Part shown: one piece after another, positions 35,799 to 44,181 of the stretch
Layout of the letters: each line of letters starts with the position of its first letter
Position numbering within the stretch: the first letter of the stretch is position 1
Assembly: GCF_040026395.1 (NCBI RefSeq)
Contig: NZ_CP157278.1
Span: 1,798,001 to 1,862,000, forward strand
DNA from: Pedobacter lusitanus
GTDB taxonomy: Bacteria; Bacteroidota; Bacteroidia; Sphingobacteriales; Sphingobacteriaceae
DNA length: 64,000 nucleotides
Direction of reading: 5' to 3'
Notes under the pieces: model-generated
What the model saw: the letters and a program-made list of their open reading frames with translations, nothing else
The model's database searches: none
Told to the model about the DNA's origin: nothing
Program-made: the position numbers and the translations under genes

Positions 35799-35842
35799 AA
35801 TGATAAAGCTTCATTTTTTTAATTTCTTAATTTATTCTGTTA

Positions 35843-36001
35843 ATGAAAACAATCCATACTCACAGTTCTACTTATGCAATGCTCGAAATCTCTTTTACCC
35901 GAGAGATGCGTGTTTCTTTTGCTATGTACTGCCAGATGGTAGCTATTCATTATCATTTTGGATTTTTCTCCCAAACTACCAGTAAGGACTTTATCAAGTA
36001 A
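35843..36001 (+). CDS. Small ORF 2, 52 residues, ending KDFIK
   Basis: Open frame from ATG 35843 to TAA 36001: MKTIHTHSSTYAMLEISF then TREMRVSFAMYCQMVAIHYHFGFFSQ and the tail TTSKDFIK. It is rich in Met, His and aromatic residues and has one Cys; no domain is recognised. It shares its C-terminal residues and downstream hairpin with small ORF 1, 229 bp apart, while the N-termini differ, as seen in families of precursor peptides with one conserved end, or in gene duplicates that have diverged. Expression is not shown by any promoter I can find. Confidence 0.45.
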   Translation: MKTIHTHSSTYAMLEISFTREMRVSFAMYCQMVAIHYHFGFFSQTTSKDFIK

Positions 36002-36027
36002 GCCCCGACCAGCTTTGGTTTGGGGCC
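35981..36027 (+). repeat. Direct-repeat copy 2: shared ORF end plus hairpin
   Basis: Second copy of the 47-bp unit. The hairpin here is GCCCC / GGGGC with an inner ACCA / TGGT pairing. Differences between the copies include changes in both hairpin arms that keep pairing, which suggests the structure matters. Confidence 0.7.
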
Positions 36028-36043
36028 TTCAGGAAAATCACGC

Positions 36044-36080
36044 AGCTGTTCAACTTTAAGCAACAGCTCCTATCTTTTTT
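36044..36080 (+). terminator. Intrinsic terminator after the small ORFs
   Basis: AGCTGTT (36044-36050) pairs with AACAGCT (36062-36068), 11-nt loop, and TTTTTT follows after six bases. It lies 42 nt after small ORF 2 and before the next gene. Confidence 0.6.
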
Positions 36081-36098
36081 ACTGAATTAATCTTTTTT

Positions 36099-36314
36099 AT
36101 GATCAATAAATTTAAATCCATATCCTGGATTGGCTTAGGCTTGATATGTGCTTTTGGCCTAAATGTGGCCATTGTTCTGGCCGCATTATTACTGGATTAT
36201 CTCTGGCTGAATGTGCTGGCGATTCTGATAGCTGTATGCCAGTTATTTGTCCATCAAAAGATAAAACCTGCAAAGGGAAAACTCAAAATCCACAATAAAA
36301 TACTCACGCGCTGA
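36099..36314 (+). CDS. Small two-helix membrane protein
   Basis: A 71-residue protein with two likely membrane segments (about 9-31, WIGLGLICAFGLNVAIVLAAL, and 34-52, YLWLNVLAILIAVCQLF), followed by a basic tail (HQKIKPAKGKLKIHNK). Topology positive inside. No family recognised. It lies 55 bp upstream of a Rnk/GreA-like factor and may be co-transcribed with it. Confidence 0.55.
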   Translation: MINKFKSISWIGLGLICAFGLNVAIVLAALLLDYLWLNVLAILIAVCQLFVHQKIKPAKGKLKIHNKILTR

Positions 36315-36368
36315 AAATCGCTCACTGCGATAAATAAATAATATATAAAAGGTTTAAAGAATAATCAT

Positions 36369-36752
36369 ATGAAAACGGAACAATTAATGATCGTTAAAAA
36401 AGAACTGGATCTGTTAAAAAAACATCTTAAAGATTCTAATCTTTCAGCATATAATAAAAATCAATTACTTGCAGAACTGGGCTCCGCAAAAGTTGTCAGT
36501 GAAGCGGAATTACCTGAGGATGCGGTATGTATAGGATCTGAAGTAGAAATTCAGGAAACAGTCAGTGAAAAGAAATATACTTTTCAGATCGTATTACCTG
36601 CACAGGCCAACATGAAAGAGCATAAAATGTCAGTTTTTGCACCTATAGGTACGGCGTTATTAGGATATCGTGTCGGTGCTCAGGTACAATGGGAAATGCC
36701 TGACGGCATGAAAACATTTAATATTTTAAGTGTAAGTCATAAAAGGATATAA
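36369..36752 (+). CDS. Rnk/GreA-like transcription factor domain protein
   Basis: A 127-residue protein. N-terminal helical part (about 1-45, KKELDLLKKHLKDSNL) is shorter than the GreA coiled coil, and the C-terminal FKBP-like domain carries CIGSEVEIQE, and APIGTALLGYRVGAQVQWEMPDG (about 95-117), the hallmark of GreA/GreB/Rnk C-termini. Such proteins bind the RNA polymerase secondary channel or its rim; without the long coiled coil it probably does not promote cleavage but may compete with Gre factors. A strong terminator follows. Confidence 0.82.
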   Translation: MKTEQLMIVKKELDLLKKHLKDSNLSAYNKNQLLAELGSAKVVSEAELPEDAVCIGSEVEIQETVSEKKYTFQIVLPAQANMKEHKMSVFAPIGTALLGYRVGAQVQWEMPDGMKTFNILSVSHKRI

Positions 36753-36796
36753 ATCTGTCTGAAAGAGCTGCTGCTCCGCATAAAGAATCTTCAAAA

Positions 36797-36829
36797 AAAA
36801 GCCCTGTTAATTTGATTAACAGGGCTTTT
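36797..36829. terminator. Bidirectional terminator between Rnk-like gene and SusD
   Basis: Perfect 14-bp stem AAAAGCCCTGTTAA / TTAACAGGGCTTTT with a 5-nt loop between two convergent genes. T runs exist on both strands, so it can serve both. Confidence 0.93.
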
Positions 36830-36853
36830 CAATTTCACCGTAACAAATCTTAT

Positions 36854-38365
36854 TTAAAAGCCGGGATTATTTGGCAATAAACTTGAATTGACATCTGTTT
36901 CCTGCTTAGGTAATGGGAAAAGCAATTGTTTTTCAGAGAAAGTTGCTCCAAAAACTGTTTTATGACCTATAAAATTATCCCAGTTACCAGTCACATCATT
37001 ATGAACTTTCTTAGTACGTATCATATCAAACCACATTTTATTCTCAAAACATAATTCATAATAACGTTGTGCCCATACTTCCTGTTCAAAATCAGCTGAT
37101 GACATAGCTCCTATTGGGGCAAGCTTCGCTCTTCTTCTGATATCATTTACAAACTGTATAGCAGTACCATTAGGTACACCTTCTGCCTGATTTGAGGCTT
37201 CAGCATACATTAATTCTACATCTGCCAGGCGATACAGGGTAAAGTTAAGATCTGACTTTACAGTACTTGCTACGGCCAGAGAATCAAACCATTTATAAAT
37301 ATATGCTCCTTTGAAATTAACGACCTGTCCGGTTTTTACACTTTTATAATTGGTATAGAAAAATTGTTTTTCAGCAGCTCTTTTATCGCCTGGTGCAAAA
37401 GAGCTGATAAACTGTGCGGTTGGATATACCGCACCGTACTCATCTGAATAATTAGAAATACCAGAATAATTCGGAATAGTCAGTGAAGTAAGCGGATTTG
37501 CAGACGGAACAGCCGCAGCATACTGTACCTGGAAAATAAATTCACCGGTATTTTTATTAGCTGGCTTCAGCATATCTGTATATTCCGGGAATAAAGAATA
37601 TCCGCCTGTCTGAGCCACAGCCAGAGACCGTTTGGCTGATTCAGCGTAATATTGTTTACCTCCGTTTATAGCTGCACCTGCATAGGTTAAATAGACATCG
37701 GCCAGAATAGACTTTACTGCACCCATAGATACCTTTCCTGAATTATCTTTCCACGGCAAAGTAGATTTCTCTGCTTCAAGCAAATCGGGAATGATTATGG
37801 TGTCATATATCTCTTTTGCAGCTGTTCTTGGTATAGACAGATTCAGGTTTTTAGGTATTTCAGTAACCTTTGGAACCGCTCCGTACATCCGTACCAGATA
37901 AAAATAATACAATGCTCTTAGAGTACGGGCCTCGGCCATCAGATTTGTTTTATCAGCATCACTCAGTCCTGCAGCATTGATCAAAGGTATCTTTTCAATC
38001 GCAATGTTACAGGCTCCTATCCCCATATACATTTGCTGCCACCAGGTATCGATATAAAATGAAGTTGTATTATAGGAAAGGTTCTGGAAATTAACAGCAC
38101 CTGTTTGTCCAAGATCACTATTGGCTTTTCCGGTCATAAACTCCATTAAATTCCAGGTATTACCTCCGTAAGATGAGGTCTGCCCTTTCAGCACACCCTG
38201 GAGATACTGATAACTTGAATTGGCAAAAGCTCTTGCGACTTTGGCACTGGAAAGCTCTGAATCCGGAGTTATAAAATCGGTTGGCTTTTCTTCCAGAAAC
38301 TTTTTACAGGAAGCACAGGTCAATAAGACCAGTACCGCAAATATTATATTTTTTGTCGTTTTCAT
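36854..38365 (-). CDS. susD-like: SusD/RagB-family lipoprotein, locus 3
   Basis: A 503-residue surface lipoprotein (lipobox LLTCASC, C20, then KKFLEEK). SusD blocks: AEARTLRALYYFYLVRMYGAVPKV (about 143-166), AVKSILADVYLTYAGAA, LYRLADVELMYAEASNQ and WAQRYYELCFENKMWFDMIRTKK near the end. It pairs with the SusC 10 bp upstream. The locus also holds an (alpha/alpha)6 hydrolase and, on the other side of a divergent region, GH38 alpha-mannosidase, so the ligand may be a mannose-containing glycan. Confidence 0.95.
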   Translation of the reverse strand: MKTTKNIIFAVLVLLTCASCKKFLEEKPTDFITPDSELSSAKVARAFANSSYQYLQGVLKGQTSSYGGNTWNLMEFMTGKANSDLGQTGAVNFQNLSYNTTSFYIDTWWQQMYMGIGACNIAIEKIPLINAAGLSDADKTNLMAEARTLRALYYFYLVRMYGAVPKVTEIPKNLNLSIPRTAAKEIYDTIIIPDLLEAEKSTLPWKDNSGKVSMGAVKSILADVYLTYAGAAINGGKQYYAESAKRSLAVAQTGGYSLFPEYTDMLKPANKNTGEFIFQVQYAAAVPSANPLTSLTIPNYSGISNYSDEYGAVYPTAQFISSFAPGDKRAAEKQFFYTNYKSVKTGQVVNFKGAYIYKWFDSLAVASTVKSDLNFTLYRLADVELMYAEASNQAEGVPNGTAIQFVNDIRRRAKLAPIGAMSSADFEQEVWAQRYYELCFENKMWFDMIRTKKVHNDVTGNWDNFIGHKTVFGATFSEKQLLFPLPKQETDVNSSLLPNNPGF

Positions 38366-38375
38366 TTGATTCAGT

Positions 38376-41300
38376 TTAAAAGGTTAGTTGAACACCTAAA
38401 TTCCAGATACGGGGTCTTGGTGTAGAAAAGAAGTCCAGATTTTGAGAGAAAGAGGCATTTGAACCATAGGTCTGGTTAAATGTATCTACCTCAGGATCAT
38501 AACCAGTGTATTTGGTAATGATAAACAGATTCTGAACATTCGCGTAAATTCTTAAACGATTGATATGTAATTTCTGATTAACAGCCGCCGGCAGACTATA
38601 ACCTACAATAAAATTCTGGCCACGTATAAATGAACCATCTTCTACCCACCAGCTATCAAAATGAGAATCCTGAGCAAATTTATAATTACGTACCTGAGAA
38701 ACAGAGGTATTTTGATTTTGTGGTGTCCAGGCATTTAAAACTGTCGCCAGACTGTTTGAAATTGTCTGTCTGTCTTCTGTCGAGTGCTTAAAGTTAGCAG
38801 CAGTATTTACACCTTGTACAAAGCGGATATCAAAAGATAAATCCCAGTTTTTATACTTGAAACTACTGCTGAAAGTCCCCGTCCATTTTGGATAAGCATG
38901 ACCGATAATACTATAATTCACAGAGCCATCCGGATTATAAAGATACTTCCTGTCTCCTGGCTTTAAACCATGGGAAGCAGCTTCAGTAGCTTCAGATTCA
39001 CTGTAAGTACCCAATCTGGTCATTCCATAAAAAGAACCAATGGCTTCTCCCACACGGACTACGTAATTCTGTCCGAGAAAGTTTGGACCAGGAAAAATAT
39101 CAGCATTACCTTCATTCAGCTTAATTACTTTGTTTTTATTCGCTGAGAACAGGAAGTTTGTTGACCAGGTAAAGTTTTCAGTTTTAATATTGACAGTATT
39201 CAAACTGATCTCTATTCCTGAATTTCTAACTGAACCTACATTTTTATAAACATTCGCATTGGTAAAACCTGCAGTCCATGGTATTGGTGTTTGTAATAAC
39301 AGATCTTTGGTTACGCGGTTATAATAATCCAGATTCAGACTCACTCTGTCATTGAACATTCCTAACTCCACTCCTACATCTGCCTGAACAGATCTTTCCC
39401 ATTTCAAATCCGGGTTCCCCAGATAATTTGGTAATATGGAGGATTGGGCCGAACCGTTAAGTACTGTCGTACCTGGCTGAATCTGGGTCAGTGAACGTGC
39501 CTGTCCTATTTCCTGATTTCCAGAAGTACCGTAACTGGCACGAATCTTTAAATTGGATATGGTTTTATTGTTTTTCAGGAAATCTTCCTGCGATACCCGC
39601 CATGCAGCTCCTACTGATGGGAAAAATGCATATTTATTGTTTTTTCCAAATCTGGAAGACCCATCATAACGGCCTGTTGCTGTGAAATAATATTTATCAT
39701 CTATGTTATAATTAAGTCTTGCATAAAATGAAGCCAGAGATGATTTGGTATCATAGGATTCGCTGGCTGTTTTTAGAGAACCTGCCTGCAGATAGTGATA
39801 TTGAAAAATATCATCTATGAAATTCTGTGTCTCTGCACGCATTCTTTCATAACCTGTCTGTTGTAATGACATACCCAGTAAAGCAGTCAGTTTTTGACGG
39901 TCATTGATCTTTTTGTTCCAGGTTAAATAATTCTCAGTCTGCCAGTAATAGTTATCATAAGCATTGATATTAGCTATACCACCTTCATCCTGAGATAAGT
40001 GAGGCAGATTCTGAGAAGAAAAATAATTATTCTTGGTTGAACTCAGGTTATATCCAAAGTCAGTTTTAAAATCAAGATCGCTGGTAATATGGAACAAACC
40101 ATAAACATTACCCAGCATTTGCAGTGTATTATTAATCGTATATCTGTTATTTGCAATAGCAATAGGATTTGGAGCGCCTTCTAATCCCGCGATGTCAAAA
40201 TTCCCTGCATACATACCGTTCGGATATCTGATTGGTAAAATCGGCACTTCTTCTGCTACAGCTCTCGCCACGTTTAAACTTCCGTTACCATCGGTAACCA
40301 GCCGTTGTATACTACGGATCAGATTCACATTACCTCCTACTTTTAACCAGCTTTTAACATCATTATCCAGCGTCATTTTTACCGAATAGCGTTTAAAACC
40401 TGAAGTAGGCGCCAGTCCTTTCTGATTCAGGTAACCTAATGACAAGCTATAAAGTGTTTTTTCATTTCCACCCTGAAGATTTAACTGATGGTTCTGCGAA
40501 AAGGCAGGTTTATAAGTTTCCTTTTCCCAGTTTGTATCATAAAGAGGTTTATTATTTGTATCAAACAATAGTGGATAGTTTGCATAGTTCAGGGCTTTCG
40601 GCGGGCTCCATACAGCGCCCGCAGGATCGAACTTCTGACCATTTGCATAAGCTTCGTTATAAACCTTCAAAAATTCTTCTGAATTTAACGTGCGCACATG
40701 TCTGTAGAGCTCACTTACATTGGCATTTGCCTCATAACTAATTTGTGTTCCATCTCTTCTTCCTCTTTTAGTGGTAATCATAATTACACCATTTGCTCCA
40801 CGGGAACCATAAATTGCTGTTGAAGAAGCGTCTTTCAGCACCTCAAGTGAAGCCACATCATTAGGGTTAATGGAATTAGGATCAACGCCGGCAACTCCAT
40901 CTATGACATACAAAGGATCAATATTCGAATTGATTGAACCAATTCCACGTACACGAACCTTCGCAGCAGTTCCCGGAGCAGCACTGTTCAGACTCACTTC
41001 AACACCGGCTATTTTCCCCTGTAAAGCCTGTGATAAATTTGGTACTGGTTTATCCATCAGCTGTTCAGCTTTAATAGTCGTAACGGCTCCGGTTAAGTCA
41101 GATTTTTTCACTGTACCATAACCAATAACAACTACTTCACTTAAATTATCAGCTTTTTCTTCCAGCTGGATGTTAATTATGCTTCTGCCGGTCACTGTTC
41201 TCTCCTGAGGGGAGAAACCGGTAGAAGAATATACCAGTATGCCCTTGTCATCGGCCAGTTGTATCTGATAATTTCCAGCTGCATCTGTAAGTGTACCGCC

Positions 41301-41444
41301 AGCTGTTCCCTTTATTTTAATACTGACACCCGGAATTGGCAGATTGTCTTTTATACCGGTGACCTTTCCGGTAATTTTAATCTGTGCCATCACCTGCAGG
41401 GAAAGCAGGGAGAGCAAAATTGAGTAAATAAATGCTTTTTTCAT
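38376..41444 (-). CDS. susC-like: SusC/RagA-family TonB transporter, locus 3
   Basis: A 1022-residue receptor: signal peptide 1-21 (LQVMAQ), carboxypeptidase-regulatory domain (about 23-105), EVVVIGYGTVKKSDLTGAVTT, plug (about 112-225) with AIYGSRGANGVIMITTKRG, and barrel ending in aromatic IWNLGVQLTF. No STN domain. The (alpha/alpha)6 hydrolase gene lies 169 bp upstream on the same strand behind a weak terminator, so SusCD may have a second promoter. Followed by SusD. Confidence 0.95.
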   Translation of the reverse strand: MKKAFIYSILLSLLSLQVMAQIKITGKVTGIKDNLPIPGVSIKIKGTAGGTLTDAAGNYQIQLADDKGILVYSSTGFSPQERTVTGRSIINIQLEEKADNLSEVVVIGYGTVKKSDLTGAVTTIKAEQLMDKPVPNLSQALQGKIAGVEVSLNSAAPGTAAKVRVRGIGSINSNIDPLYVIDGVAGVDPNSINPNDVASLEVLKDASSTAIYGSRGANGVIMITTKRGRRDGTQISYEANANVSELYRHVRTLNSEEFLKVYNEAYANGQKFDPAGAVWSPPKALNYANYPLLFDTNNKPLYDTNWEKETYKPAFSQNHQLNLQGGNEKTLYSLSLGYLNQKGLAPTSGFKRYSVKMTLDNDVKSWLKVGGNVNLIRSIQRLVTDGNGSLNVARAVAEEVPILPIRYPNGMYAGNFDIAGLEGAPNPIAIANNRYTINNTLQMLGNVYGLFHITSDLDFKTDFGYNLSSTKNNYFSSQNLPHLSQDEGGIANINAYDNYYWQTENYLTWNKKINDRQKLTALLGMSLQQTGYERMRAETQNFIDDIFQYHYLQAGSLKTASESYDTKSSLASFYARLNYNIDDKYYFTATGRYDGSSRFGKNNKYAFFPSVGAAWRVSQEDFLKNNKTISNLKIRASYGTSGNQEIGQARSLTQIQPGTTVLNGSAQSSILPNYLGNPDLKWERSVQADVGVELGMFNDRVSLNLDYYNRVTKDLLLQTPIPWTAGFTNANVYKNVGSVRNSGIEISLNTVNIKTENFTWSTNFLFSANKNKVIKLNEGNADIFPGPNFLGQNYVVRVGEAIGSFYGMTRLGTYSESEATEAASHGLKPGDRKYLYNPDGSVNYSIIGHAYPKWTGTFSSSFKYKNWDLSFDIRFVQGVNTAANFKHSTEDRQTISNSLATVLNAWTPQNQNTSVSQVRNYKFAQDSHFDSWWVEDGSFIRGQNFIVGYSLPAAVNQKLHINRLRIYANVQNLFIITKYTGYDPEVDTFNQTYGSNASFSQNLDFFSTPRPRIWNLGVQLTF

Positions 41445-41533
41445 AAATTTGGTTTTTAGTTTTAGGTTTGGTTATATTGAGGTTTATAAGCTATTCAACT
41501 GTTTTACTAAGGTTTATGAAATTTATTATGATT

Positions 41534-41560
41534 AAAAAAAGACAAGGGTTTGCTGTCTGC
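41534..41560 (-). terminator. Weak terminator after the (alpha/alpha)6 hydrolase
   Basis: On the minus strand AGACA / TGTCT, 5-bp stem, is followed by seven T about 75 nt after the stop. It may allow read-through to SusCD. Confidence 0.42.
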
Positions 41561-41613
41561 TCTTTATGCATTACGGGTTAGGAGCCATGAAATAGGTTTA
41601 GTTTTTTTGCCAG

Positions 41614-42909
41614 TTAATTTTTAGCTGCCCACTGCCGCAAGGATTCAACCGCGTCAAATAATACACCTGCCTCCCCTCTGAAATCTCCTGATCCTTTAGG
41701 TTCACCTGTCTGCACGTTATACCACTCGTAAAATCCTTTACGGGCAATGGCACGATCTACCATAGGGATTAACTCTGCATACGCTTCTTTGACTAAACCA
41801 TAATCTACCAGACCTTTAATCATCCGGCCCCCAAACCAGGTCCAGTCTCCACCATTCTGATAAGAATATGGAAGCATATTTGGAAATTCGCTTTCCGGGT
41901 AAGGCGGATAAACAGTAAAACCAATAGTTGCATGTTTCTCTTTGGATGCAGCCGCCAACAGCTGACGGTTAATATTTTCAACCTCTTTCTTAGTATTAAA
42001 ACCAGCCAGAACTGCACATACAGATCCACCGGAATACAAGATTTTGTCCTCGTCAAATGTTTTTGAAAACGGACTGCCGTTCAGGTATAAATGCGGTCTG
42101 TACTTTTGGGCTTCAGACATCCATAAATGTTTACGGACATTTGCTTTGATTGTTGCCGCTAATGCACTCCAGTCTTTTTGTGTTTGATAAGCTTTGGGTT
42201 TCATCGCCAGAAAATCATTAATTGCAATGACAAACATGGCATTATCATAGATATCAACTGACCATTTCGTATGTTCATTGATTGCTACTCCCCAGCCTTT
42301 TTCTGGCTGCACATCTCCCCAGTCAACTGTAGTGGCTCCTTTTACCAGTCCGTATTTCTCTGACCATCTGTCTTTCAGGATGTAAGCAAAAGAATCTTCC
42401 ATTCGCTGCAAAATGGTTTTAGCTCCAACCCGCTCAAAAAGGATGGATACATCTCCGGTAAGGTCTACATATTTTTTAACGGCTTGTACCAATGAAAATT
42501 CCTGATCTGTTTCTACCGTATTTTTATGTGCTGCCCACCCTGGTAATAAAGCAGAGTACCGGTATTTATATCCACCATTTGCTTTAGCACTATCCACAAC
42601 GCCATCAACAATATTACCGTCATCGCCCTGAATTTTAAAAAACATCAGCAGCATGGTCCGGACTTTTTCTTTTGGCTGAATCTTTAAAGATCCTTTGATA
42701 AAAGTGTTAAAGTCTCTGATCCAGACTTCATCATAGGAAGTACCTGCAGAAAACCCGGTAAGTAATTGAATAGCTCTTGCCTGAATCGTATCTAAACGGC
42801 TATCGGAACGGATTGATTTGGCTAACGCTGTTCTATCTGCTACCTGAGCGGTAGAATTCAGATGTAAAAAACAAAAAACAGCAGAAAACAGAAGTAAAGG
42901 TCTTTTCAT
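41614..42909 (-). CDS. Secreted (alpha/alpha)6-barrel glycoside hydrolase, family uncertain
   Basis: A 431-residue exported protein (signal about 1-21, LNSTAQ). The rest is all-helical with repeated aromatic/acidic motifs: YDEVWIRDFNTFIKG (about 58-72), VKGATTVDWGDVQPEKGWG, WSVDIYDNAMFVIAINDFLAMK, and LPYSYQNGGDWTWFGGRMIKGL. This looks like the toroid fold of amylo-alpha-1,6-glucosidase/GH63-like enzymes; the DWGD and the WIRDF acidic residues are candidate catalytic or binding sites. I cannot settle the family. Its promoter carries the same motif as the manA/GH38 operon and the GntR gene, which suggests a mannoside or related alpha-glycoside substrate. Confidence 0.65.
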   Translation of the reverse strand: MKRPLLLFSAVFCFLHLNSTAQVADRTALAKSIRSDSRLDTIQARAIQLLTGFSAGTSYDEVWIRDFNTFIKGSLKIQPKEKVRTMLLMFFKIQGDDGNIVDGVVDSAKANGGYKYRYSALLPGWAAHKNTVETDQEFSLVQAVKKYVDLTGDVSILFERVGAKTILQRMEDSFAYILKDRWSEKYGLVKGATTVDWGDVQPEKGWGVAINEHTKWSVDIYDNAMFVIAINDFLAMKPKAYQTQKDWSALAATIKANVRKHLWMSEAQKYRPHLYLNGSPFSKTFDEDKILYSGGSVCAVLAGFNTKKEVENINRQLLAAASKEKHATIGFTVYPPYPESEFPNMLPYSYQNGGDWTWFGGRMIKGLVDYGLVKEAYAELIPMVDRAIARKGFYEWYNVQTGEPKGSGDFRGEAGVLFDAVESLRQWAAKN

Positions 42910-43000
42910 TTAGTTTTATTTAAATAAGATAAATAAAAAGCTCCCATGCTCCTATTTTCAGGGAGAAAATGGTCGCTGTTTATATTTGGTTGGTCAATAG

Positions 43001-43038
43001 TTATGTACAAACATAGAAGTATTATAGTTATTTCCAAA
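43001..43038 (-). promoter_or_regulatory. Promoter of the (alpha/alpha)6 hydrolase with candidate GntR operator
   Basis: On the minus strand TTTG (43038-43035), 19 nt, TATGTTTG (43015-43008) is an exact Bacteroidota promoter. The -7 box is part of TATGTTTGTACATAA, which contains ATGT-N4-ACAT. The start codon lies about 99 nt downstream. Confidence 0.75.
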
Positions 43039-43254
43039 TTTTTAATGATTTTTTTTCGACTCTCCAAACAGCTGAGTCGTAATTCCTGATTTCCCGCTTA
43101 TTTATCTATTATTCAAATAATAACATAGAAGAAGGCTTCGATCACACTCATTTTTTCTTTCTTGTAACATTTCTGTTCATTGTTATTAAATTTCAGATCG
43201 GCTATCAGATTTAAATCACAACAAATTTGGAAGACATATATACCTACATTCCTA

Positions 43255-43287
43255 TTTGCTATGTATGTACTAAAAAGCTTAGATTTG
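43255..43287 (+). promoter_or_regulatory. GntR promoter with candidate operator
   Basis: TTTG (43255-43258), 21 nt, TAGATTTG (43280-43287). TATGTATGTAC (43260-43270), matching 10 of 11 bases of the motif at the hydrolase promoter, lies in the spacer, so the regulator may control itself. Confidence 0.6.
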
Positions 43288-43318
43288 TATTCCATCATCG
43301 AATAATTATCAACCGACC

Positions 43319-44053
43319 ATGAATATTTCAATTGACCATAAAAGTCATATTCCACTTCACATTCAGGCAGAACTATTACTCAGAGAACTGATCAAAGATC
43401 CCGTTTACCAGGCAGGCAAGTTATTACCAAACGAAGTCGAACTTGCAAAAAAACTTGCCATCTCCAGAACGACATTAAGACAGGCATTGAACAAATTGGT
43501 CTATGAAGAATTACTGGTTAGAAAAAAAGGTTATGGAACTAAGGTCGCTCCCTCTAAAATAAGCTCAAAATCAATGAATTGGCTTAGCTTTTCTCAGGAA
43601 ATGAAAGCCAGAGGAATACCTGTCAGAAACTATGAACTTCATTTAAGCTGGGTATATCCTGATGAACAGATAGCCAGTTTTTTCGACATTAAAACTGATA
43701 AAAAGATCCTGAAACTGGAGCGTCTGCGAGGTGGATCAGCCAGTGCATTTGTGTATTTCATATCCTATTTCCATCCCAGAATTGGTCTCAGCGGAGAGGA
43801 AGATTTCAAACTGCCATTATACGAAATGCTTGAATCAGAACACTCCGTAATTGCCAATCTGTCTAAGGAAGAGATCAGTGCAATAGCAGCAAGTAAGTTT
43901 ATAGCTGGTAAGTTAGAGGTAGAGACCGGAAGTCCTCTTTTATTCAGAAAAAGATTTGTTTATGACCAGGGTGACCGCCCAATGGAATATAATCTGGGTT
44001 ATTATAGAGCTGAAAGCTTTATTTATACTGTAGAAAGCCGTAGAAACAGATAA
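43319..44053 (+). CDS. GntR-family regulator with UTRA domain
   Basis: A 244-residue HutC-type regulator. N-terminal winged helix (about 8-75: LLPNEVELAKKLAISRTTLRQALNKLVYEELLVRKKGYGT) and a UTRA sugar-sensing domain (about 95-240). It lies between the divergent hydrolase/SusCD genes and the mannose-catabolic operon and is the likely reader of the motif TATGTTTGKACATWA found at the flanking promoters. UTRA domains bind phosphorylated sugars or small metabolites; mannose-6-phosphate is a plausible effector here, by inference from the neighbouring isomerase. Confidence 0.93.
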   Translation: MNISIDHKSHIPLHIQAELLLRELIKDPVYQAGKLLPNEVELAKKLAISRTTLRQALNKLVYEELLVRKKGYGTKVAPSKISSKSMNWLSFSQEMKARGIPVRNYELHLSWVYPDEQIASFFDIKTDKKILKLERLRGGSASAFVYFISYFHPRIGLSGEEDFKLPLYEMLESEHSVIANLSKEEISAIAASKFIAGKLEVETGSPLLFRKRFVYDQGDRPMEYNLGYYRAESFIYTVESRRNR

Positions 44054-44119
44054 TTAGCATTGATTTCCCCTCTTTAAAGCTAACGAAACTCCAAATATTC
44101 AAGAGAATAAAAAAAGGTC

Positions 44120-44166
44120 TTTGAATATTTAAGTGAAATGTCATATGTTTGGACATTATAACATAT
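44120..44166 (+). promoter_or_regulatory. Promoter of the manA/GH38 operon with candidate GntR operator
   Basis: TTTG (44120-44123), 20 nt, TATGTTTG (44144-44151) matches the Bacteroidota promoter. The -7 box is embedded in TATGTTTGGACATTA, which differs at two positions from the copy at the hydrolase promoter. A wider inverted repeat ATATGTT / AACATAT (44143-44166) surrounds it. Confidence 0.75.
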
Positions 44167-44181
44167 AACTAACCAAACACA

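Larger units (their letters stand above)
42910..43318. other. Divergent control region, hydrolase versus GntR
   Basis: These 409 bp contain no gene; they hold a minus-strand promoter (43008-43038) and a plus-strand promoter (43255-43287), each with a copy of the candidate GntR motif. The remaining part is AT-rich with poly-T stretches. Confidence 0.7.

Noticed and set aside
35800..35985. 61-residue plus-strand frame
   Set aside because: It overlaps small ORF 2 in another frame and lacks the repeated C-terminal tail that supports the small ORFs.
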